Below are positions 56,559-64,000 of a stretch of DNA of 64,000 nucleotides, piece by piece. Numbering within the stretch: the first letter of the stretch is position 1; each line of letters begins with the position of its first letter. Below the pieces are notes generated by a model. That model saw only the letters and a program-made list of their open reading frames with translations, was not told the DNA's origin and did not search any database. The translations under genes were made by a program, and so were the position numbers. This DNA comes from Deuterostichococcus epilithicus (taxonomy: Eukaryota; Chlorophyta; Trebouxiophyceae; Prasiolales; Stichococcaceae), in NCBI GenBank assembly GCA_033439295.1, contig JAVTLE010000011.1, positions 620,082-684,081 on the forward strand, written 5' to 3'.

Positions 56559-57599
56559 CGCTCCTAGCCTTCAAGGGCTCTCAATGCGTGTTTGCTCAGC
56601 TCCTGCCAGTCAATGCGTAGCTGAAGAGGCCGGAAGAAGGCTGGGATGGCAACCCAAGGCTGCCGGTTTGCTATCGGCTTGCTGGCAACAGGGTGCAGCT
56701 GGGGCGTCGAGTGCGGCTCGACACAAAGCAATCAAGTGTTTTGATAGCAGGTCGGGCAAGCTGTGAGGATGTGAGCGTGAAGTGCACTTGAACAGAGCTG
56801 TTCAAACAGCATGTTTACGCCCCTTGCCGTTTTCCCCGTCGGACTCCATGTGTCCCCTGTTCCAAGAAAACGAAGAGCTGCTTCGCAGCAGCTTGATGTG
56901 CCTGTCAATTGGACCAATCAGGCTTGTAACGGACGCAAGAAGCGTTCAAATACTTGCAGGAAGCGGCGGATGCCCCTTGCGCGTTTGGCTTATCATCCAG
57001 CACACCAACATCCCGAGCGACGTGAATGTCAGATCGGCTGGGACGATCTTAGGGGTCTCGAAGCTCTTTCCTGGTTCATCTGACGAAGGCTTCCAAACAA
57101 TACAGCTTGCGGTCGTTCGGTGGTCTCCCTGTGCGCTGTGCGTGCCGGATGACACACAAAACCGGCATCATGGACGCACAGCAGTAGGCAGATGGCACGT
57201 GAGGGAGTTGAGATAGCAGTGTCTATCAGCAGCTGCGATGCGGAAACCACATGGCACCATGACGTCCCTGCAGTCGGTGTCCCCTGCGGCAACGTGCGCC
57301 TCATGCTCTCTTCTGCATTTCCCACGAACCCGCCATTCCGGACCACTTGCGACCGCCATCAGTGATATTCTACACGAATACCTGGTCTTATAATTCCTGT
57401 AACCTTGTGCATGCCGCTTATTTCGGTGTGAACCTTCGGCTGCTTCTGCTCGCATACCGCGCACGGTGGACGGCATTCGGGTGGCGGCCACGTCGCACAC
57501 CGTGCGGTTGCGCGATGTGAACACAATGCAAAATCACCAGGCTTAGCAGTTTGTAGCGGGATTGGACTAGTTTGATACTGCAACAGTGCTGGCCGCAGC
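56559..57599. other. divergent upstream region, UBE2E and VPS50 genes
   Basis: About 1.04 kb between opposed starts. Open frames such as 56782-57216 plus lack recognisable domains. Both promoters should lie here; nothing else is supported. Confidence 0.45.
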
Positions 57600-60500
57600 A
57601 TGGAGCCGCTGGACGCCGAGGCGCGGCAGGCGGTGCTGCGGGCGCTGCCGCCGGCCTACTACGAGGCGGCCTTCGACCCGGTGCGCCACGAGCTGGGCCA
57701 GCTGCGAGGCGGCTTCCACCCGGACCGCCTGGATGAGGTCATCGAGACGCGCACCTCCATGCTGGAGGTGCGACAAGCGGTCTCTTGCTGGGGCCTGCCA
57801 CGGTCCGGCTGGCGGCCCCCCAATATGCACCTGCGCCTCCTTCGCTGGCTTGCTGCCGGTCTCCGTGCTGCGGTCGAGCTGCGGTCCTGTGCGGACATGC
57901 GGTTCGCCAAATTCGGTCGGTACGAGGAGGTGCACAGCTGATGTTCACAGTTTCAAAACAGACCAGCGGAGCTTGCAGGTCTGCTGCGTGGCGCAGGTGA
58001 TGAGCGAGATGCTGGCGGCGCATGTGCTGGCGCATTACGACAAATTCCTGGAGGGCGTCAACACCGTGTCCACCTTTGAGAAGGAGCTCCAGGCGCGCAC
58101 AGCCACGCACACATACGAAGTCGTTGCGGCAATGGAATGTGGATGGCATGTTGACTTGCAGATGGTTGCCCTACTGCTGGACGATGGGTCGATGAGGGCC
58201 AGGGCGGTGTGGACAGGATGCGACAGGAGTGCGGTGGGCGAGCATTAGGCACGCCAGGCAGGCATGCCCTGGAGGCCGGCGGCCCGCGTCGAGCTGCTTC
58301 GAGTGCACACAGCCTGCTGCAGAGATGACGAGTGAGTGTTCTGCCCGTTCCGCAGCGAGCGGTGGGGCTGGTCAAGCATGCACGGCGGGAGCTGCGGGTG
58401 GAGCTGGCCACTGTGGACGCCGGGAACCGCATTATAGCGGGGTCCGCTGCCAAGGGACGCCTGCTTGCGACGCTGGACATGCTGGCTGCGCTGGCCTCCG
58501 CGCGCGACCTGCACGTCGAGCTCAGGCAAGGGTGGCTGGATGACGGTGGGCAGGCTGGTGGCGCTGGCCTCAGTGCGAGATGACCTGCCCAGCACGCCTC
58601 AATGGGCAGGTCTTGTATCTGCTAACGATGCTCAAAGGGTTCGCGCGGGACGCAGTCTGGTGATGCGCGTTGCCCCTACAGCGCTTTCTGCTGGCTCCAC
58701 GATCTGCCACACCCATCACAGACACGGCTGCCGCTGCCGCTGCATCCTCGAGATCAGGAAGTCTCTAATTGGCTTGTCGTACTGTGACAGACTCGGCAGC
58801 GTCGTGGCTCCCCTGCTTGCAGGGGCGCCAGCTTCGGGCGCGCCATCTCGTTGTGCGCTCACGCCTGGAAAACTGTTGAGGTGCTGCCGAGGGCCAACGC
58901 CACAGCATCGGCGCTGGAGACTGTGCGGCGACAGTACGAGGCCACAGCAGAGGCTCTGGAGGGTGCCCTGACGGCAGTCTGCACCAGCTTCCAGCCAGAC
59001 GCATATGTGAACGTGAGCTGTTGTAGGCGCCGGATTCTTTGTTGCAGGCACATGGCCGCGGCCGGGTGTCACTGCTGCACGTGCACATGCGAAACATGCT
59101 AAGGATCGCAGAGGAACAATGTTCGTGAGGGTGCTGCAATACCCGAGCAGACTGCACTTGGTGGCGGGCTGCATACCCATCGTCCCTGCAAAAGCCGGTG
59201 TCAAATTGGTTCCTTCCAGCAGTTGTTCTCCTGCCGCACAGGTGTTGGAGGGGTACATGTTCCTTGGGACGCTGCCCACCCTGGGCGGTGAGGTCAGCGC
59301 CTGCTTCGGCAATGTGGTGAGCGCCAGCACCCTGGCAGCTGTGCAAGGCGTCCTGAACAGCAGGCCCGGCGCCGCGCCCGACGGCATCGCCAGCATGCAC
59401 GAGGCGGTGCGGCTGCTGCCACCGGGCCTCTTCAAGGCCGCGCTTTCTCGGGTAGGCACACATGGGACGAGCGTCAGCGCGCACTCCTCTGCATGTGCTG
59501 GCTCCCCAGCTTGCCAGCAGCTGTGTGCTGCCCCGTTTGGCCTGCAGATTGTGAGCCCCGCTGACCCCGTTCATAAGCATTGCACCAGGTGCTCGCGGCA
59601 GTGTTTGATGTGCTGGTGAACCACCTGCGCATTGCGCGTTGGCATGAGGATGCCATCAGCCGCCACCAGGCAGACCTGACTCGTCTGCAGGTGACCGCAT
59701 TGTATCGGACAAGCCGCCTTCCTATGATATGGGCAAACTTGGCTTGCGTACCCAGCATGGCATCCGCTGACTTGAGGCGTCCTTTCGGTCAGAATGGCAA
59801 GAAGTGGATCTTCATCGCAGGCAGAATGCTGCCGCTTCGAGGGCAGCATACCCGCTAATGAAACAGGTGGCAACAGCACGGCGTCATCGGCAGCCGACTG
59901 TGATGCGGCGGCTGCTGCAACGACCCCCCTATCACAGCTGGCCGCTGTTGTTAGCGCGCAAGAAAAGCCTCTGCCGAACTATCAGGCCTTCAATTTGCCT
60001 GAGGAGCAGCCAGCGGCATCTCAAGCAGCTATTACGGCGGGCAAGCGACGAACTGACAGTGAGCATGGGCTTCCTTTGCGTCCAACGCTTCGAAGGGCGG
60101 GCGGCGGAAAGGCTGTGTCTGCAAGCCGCAGGCAGTCTCAACAGGAGCTGGAGGTGAGGTTCGGTGGACTGTGCAGCATGCACGCACCACCAGCCTCATG
60201 CACTTGCAATTGTGCGGGTCGTATAGGTCTGATATGGTCAGGGCGTCAACTAGACAACTGCCCATTTGGTCGGATCGGCAGTCGCGGCAGCGCCACCGCA
60301 GCCTAAGCTGTTTGCCTGTGCCGTCCCGCATTGCCTGAGGGAAGTATGCCTTCGCAAGCTCTCGTGTACGCTGCTGCCACAGGCCGCGGCGGCGGCAGTA
60401 TCCGAGGAGATGGCCTGGGGCGACGCGCTGCTGTCGCTGCATGGCGGGCTGCAGGCGGGGCGGCGCTTCATCTGGGAGGAGGCTTCCAGGAAGATCGGCA

Positions 60501-63500
60501 TCCTGGCGCTGTCCCCGGCGGCTACACGCCCAGAGCACCTCGTTCAGGTGAAATGTAACGGAGTGCAGCTTTGGTTGGGACTCGTCATGTGAGCAGAAAC
60601 TTGCGAGATTAGGCCTCGTTCCTAGGAGCAGCTCTGTGCTGCGACGGTGCGCAAGGTGCCAGGCAAACGTGTCATCGACTGTCATCAGCAGGCAGTCGAG
60701 CGAGCTTTCATGCATGCTGGACCTCGTAGCCGACTCCCCAGGGTTCATGATGCAGCAGCCAGAAGTTGTCAAATCATTCCCTTCACCTCACTGGAGTGAC
60801 TGTGGCTGAGCAGGTGCTGGGCTGGGTGTCAGAGGCCCTCGCACTCGGCGAGGCTTTCAGCGGCGACGACTCGCGACAGCTGCGGGCCGCCATGTCCGCT
60901 GCGGCGGCGGGCGCGTTTGGCGGCTTCCATGCGGCGCTGCTGGGCAGCCTGCAGGCGGCGCTGACGCGCGAGTCCTGGCGCCGCGCCGACACCGAGGCGG
61001 CAGGTGAGCTGATGCTGAATCTGGATAGAGCGCGAATGTGCAGCTCTCTTGCAGTCGGCTTGCACTGGTGCATTACTCCTGATGTTCAGGATCTAGGGCA
61101 GAGCGCTTCCAGGGTATGGGACGTTCAGATGTCTGACATTGTTCGCAGCTACAAAGGTGCTGAGGGTCTCGCTCTGCACAACCTTGTCAAGCGCCTCGCT
61201 ACTGCCGCAGGCCTACCGAACCTCGAGGCAGTACTGCGGCCGCCGCGCGCCCAGTCCGCTTCTGGCGGCCTGACCGCCTTCGAGGAGGCGGCGGCACGCG
61301 GCAACCCTTGGCGGCAGAAGCCATGGGCGGTCGTTGCTGCCGCTGGCCCCCCGGTGCCGGTAGACGGGCACCTCGTGGCAGCAATGCAGCACAAGAATTC
61401 GCAGCAGCAGGTGACCGCGGCAGCCGCCACGCCTTCCAGCTCCGTAAACGGTGGCGGCAGGATCGTGGCGGAGTGGGGCGCTGCGGAGCGCCCGCGCGCT
61501 TCAGTGGATCTGATGAGGAAGAGCAATTATGCGAAGCCGCCTGGCGAAGCTCAGACCGCCATGTTTGAGCCGCCCCGGGACAGTGCCACTGCAGCACACC
61601 CGGCAGCGTCAAAGGCCGCGGTGCCGGCAGCAGCTGCAATGCTGACTGCGACGTCCGCGCAGCTGATGCTGAGGCTGCGGGACTACTGCGAGCTGCTGAG
61701 GTGCGTGTCTTAGTTCCTATTCATCAGAGCTTCGTCATCTGCCCAGAAAGAGCCGTATCTCTCGAAACAACGGCAGCCCGTGCCACGTCTTGCGGCTGTC
61801 GCACAGGATGCATGCCATGTGACGAATGCCATGATGCTTGCCATGTGACCACTGCCACTCAATACAGCTTGCATCCCGCAGGGTGCTGCAGCCGGCACCG
61901 TACGTGTATGACGGCCTGTGCGAGCTGTTCGAGCTGTTCCTGTTGCACGTGTTTGCCACCTTCTCTGGCGTCCGCCTCGCGGAGCTCATCAGCGACCGCC
62001 CGCTCGCCAGGGTGCGCTTCATTTCAGCCCCAAGGTCAGATGATGCAGTTACTGTCGCAGGCGCCAGTCGCCGGCCTGCGTCTCGCATGTGTGCACGCTA
62101 CTGCCTGTGCTCTCACAACTGGCAGCTGGCGGTGAGGTGCACTGCAGCATGTTTGGCCTGACAGCGTGCGGCATGGCGGACACCTGGAGGGAATCACAGC
62201 CGGCTGACTCCTCTGAACTTGTTCCCGCTGCCCTCAGGGATCGGCAGAGGACGCTGTCCCGCAGCGGCTGCGCCACGTGCTGACGCGCATCTGCAGCAGC
62301 ACGCGCCTGGAGCCGCTCGTCAGGGCCGCCTACCTGCCGTCGGGCGGCATGTTCTCCACGTGGCAGACCTCCGACGTGCCAGCGGCGCCGCGGGCGCTGG
62401 CCCCTGCGGCGTCGGCCGGCAGCATGGAGGCGGCCCTGCAGCGCATGAGGTCCGAGGTTCCGGGCCTCAAGGGCTTTGGCGGCACGGGCTCCTTCACGAT
62501 CTCGGGGATGGCGGGCGGCTCGGCAGCCGCCGTGGAACGCTCCAGCAAGAGCGCGGGATACGTTTCGGCAGCGGCCGCCGAGGCGCCTAGCCGCAAGGCC
62601 GCCGTGGTGCCAGGTGCCGGTTCTGCTTCCGCTGCTGCAGGTGCTCGAAGATGGAGCCGCCTGTGGTTGCCCTCCTGCAGGCCTGGCTGTGACATTTGGC
62701 CTCATCAATGGTCGATTGCCCGTCTGCATGCTGGATCGCTTCACAGGCATGATCAGAATGCTCTGGCCCTCCAGCAAGCCTGCAGTGGTCGAGCAGCGCA
62801 GGCATGCACAATGTCGTGGGGACTGCCCCCTGAGCTGCGCAGGCGCCTGGGGGCTGGCGGAGCGTGCGGTGGCTGCGGATGCGCTGGCGACGATAGCAGC
62901 GCAGCTGCGCTGCGCCAGGGTGGTCCTGCCGCGCCTGCTGCCGGCAGCGGACCCTCAGTCGATCGACAGGTTCTTCTCCCGCACTGTCGACGCATCAGGT
63001 ACAAGCGGACCAGTCGTCGTGGCAGCATCAGTCGTTGCACGCGCTGAAGCCATTAAATTCACGGACTCACTGCTGCCCATTCAGCAAGCGCTATGGGCGC
63101 GTGCCACTCGGATTCTGCCAGCGTGTCTCAGATGCAGCGCCTTGCTTGCTGCAAGCGATTGAGGGGGACGATCCAGGCTCTCTGCAACGCTTATCGCATG
63201 GCAATGTGCCGCAGAGGATGTGCAGGACGCAGTGATGCGCGGGGCCGCTCGGGCCGCGCTTCACGTGGCCGACCTGGCTGACGACGTCGCCTCGACGAAC
63301 TACAATCTGCGAGAGGTTGTGGGGCCAGCGCCTGGCTGCAGTGCATCTTGCTCGCACCAGCATGGCCCCGCCGGCAGTACACGGTTCAAGATGATGCCGG
63401 GCGACCCTTCGTGACGCCCATGCTTCTTGTCGGACGGGCAGCCAAAGAGCGCCTTTTGTTTGTGGTGCAAATAGGTGCCGGAGGGTACAGCAGCATGGGT

Positions 63501-64000
63501 GGCTGATGCCGCGAATGAGCTTGGCGCTCTTAGCGCACGCGTCTCCGCCGCTGGACCCGCCCTGTCGCCGGCTGCAGCCCCTCGGGTGTGACTGCATTCT
63601 GCTCATACGAAGGGGACCTCAATCTCGGCAATCTGGCACGCATGATGGTGGTAAGGTTTCGCAAGCATGCTTGCGTGCAGCTGACTGCGGATGCCTTGAC
63701 TGGAAGTTCGCAGCAGCATCATCTCATCAGGTGTGTTGCCTGCGTGTGTCTTGACGACGGTCAATCTAATGCCAACGAAAGACCTGTCGTACCTGCAGAT
63801 CTGGCGCCATGCGTCGGCGTATCTGGCAGAGACCGTGCTGGCGGGCCTCGTCAAAGGGCGCAGTAAATGCACAGCGGCTGGGCGCGGCGCCATGGCGGCG
63901 GACCTGACAGAGCTGGCGGCAGCAGCGGCGTCGGCGGCGCTCAAAGACGTGGCGGTGGCGGCGGCGCTGCACGCGCACCTGCGGCTGGTGGACGCCTGGA
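57600..64000 (+). CDS. VPS50: VPS50/syndetin, EARP complex subunit (3' end outside window)
   Basis: VPS50 replaces VPS54 in the GARP-related EARP tether that recycles endosomal cargo. ATG 57600 gives MEPLDAEARQAVLRALPPAY. Exons in order encode FDPVRHELGQLRGGFHPDRL (57670), MSEMLAAHVLAHYDKFLEGV (58001) with STFEKELQ, VGLVKHARRELRVELATVDA and LLATLDMLAALASARDLHVE (58356-58530), SALETVRRQYEATAEALEGA (about 58910), VLEGYMFLGTLPTLGGEVSA (59242), PPGLFKAALSR and VLAAVFDVLVNHLRIARWHE (59590), EEMAWGDALLSLHGGLQAGR (60400), VLGWVSEALALGEAFSGDDS (60812), AQLMLRLRDYCELLR (61660), YVYDGLCELFELFLLHVFAT (61900), RLEPLVRAAYLPSGG (62308), DPQSIDRFFSRTVDA (62950), ARAALHVADLADDVASTNYN (63247) and AYLAETVLAGLVKGRSKCTA then ALKDVAVAAALHAHLRLVDA (63820 to the window end). 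The match runs in family order. The C-terminal 80 or so residues are missing from the window. Confidence 0.85.
58548..58600 (+). pseudogene. shadow copy of a VPS50 exon end
   Basis: Real exon segment ctgcgctggcctccgcgcgc (MLAALASARDLHV, about 58479-58520) is echoed about 70 bases downstream as gtggcgctggcctcagtgcg (RLVALASVRDDL, about 58553-58590). It is short and imperfect but placed just like the other shadow exons. Confidence 0.6.

Overview
The window looks like nuclear DNA of a green alga (Chlorophyta; a trebouxiophyte or core chlorophyte is my inference). It is GC-rich. Genes are broken into many short exons by GT-AG introns, with a few candidate GC-AG introns. Gene content is eukaryotic, with an organelle-targeted rRNA methyltransferase and a plastid-type small protein. 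Four short runs of N (30945, 36274, 36298, 36917-36918) show that it is draft assembly. I see no bacterial operons, tRNA or rRNA genes, CRISPR arrays, or retrovirus-like or other virus-like elements.

Layout, left to right. An archaeal-type cofactor-independent phosphoglycerate mutase (+, 5-4978). A zinc alcohol dehydrogenase of the cinnamyl-alcohol-dehydrogenase group with an unusual N-terminal extension (-, 6455-10363). A sterol 3-beta-glucosyltransferase (-, 11425-18442). A BTB-BACK-MATH protein (+, 19545-24336). A multipass membrane protein of FAR-17a/AIG1 or rolling-stone type (-, 25578 to about 27318). An RRM RNA-binding protein (-, 28133-31837). UFL1, the UFM1 E3 ligase (+, 32532-38591), followed by a decayed tandem copy of its own last three exons (38800-39870). 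A predicted secreted, spidroin-like Ala/Gly/Ser-rich protein (-, 40220-43163). A Tudor-like plus zinc-ribbon nuclear protein (-, 43517-48202). An organelle-targeted RsmE 16S rRNA methyltransferase (-, 48458-50504). A small plastid protein with an acidic tail (+, 50805-51764). A membrane-anchored CS-domain protein (-, 52291-53585). RNA polymerase II subunit RPB4 (+, 54071-55179). A UBE2E-type ubiquitin-conjugating enzyme (-, 55524-56558). VPS50/syndetin, running off the right end (+, 57600 to >64000).

Four gene pairs are divergent and share upstream regions: RRM/UFL1, RsmE/plastid protein, CS/RPB4 and UBE2E/VPS50. The genes are mostly housekeeping and are not an obvious functional cluster. UFL1, UBE2E and the BTB protein are all ubiquitin-like pathway parts, but I infer no operon-like link.

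The most unusual signal is structural. In several genes an intron holds a degenerate copy of part of the neighbouring exon ('shadow exon'), often starting exactly at a copied splice acceptor or ending at a copied donor. I find this in the mutase gene (five exons), UFL1 (four exons plus the tail duplication), the Tudor/zinc gene, VPS50 and the CS-domain gene. Recurrent short tandem duplication across splice junctions seems to be a habit of this genome. The second notable item is the spidroin-like secreted protein, whose exons are nearly all phase 1-1.
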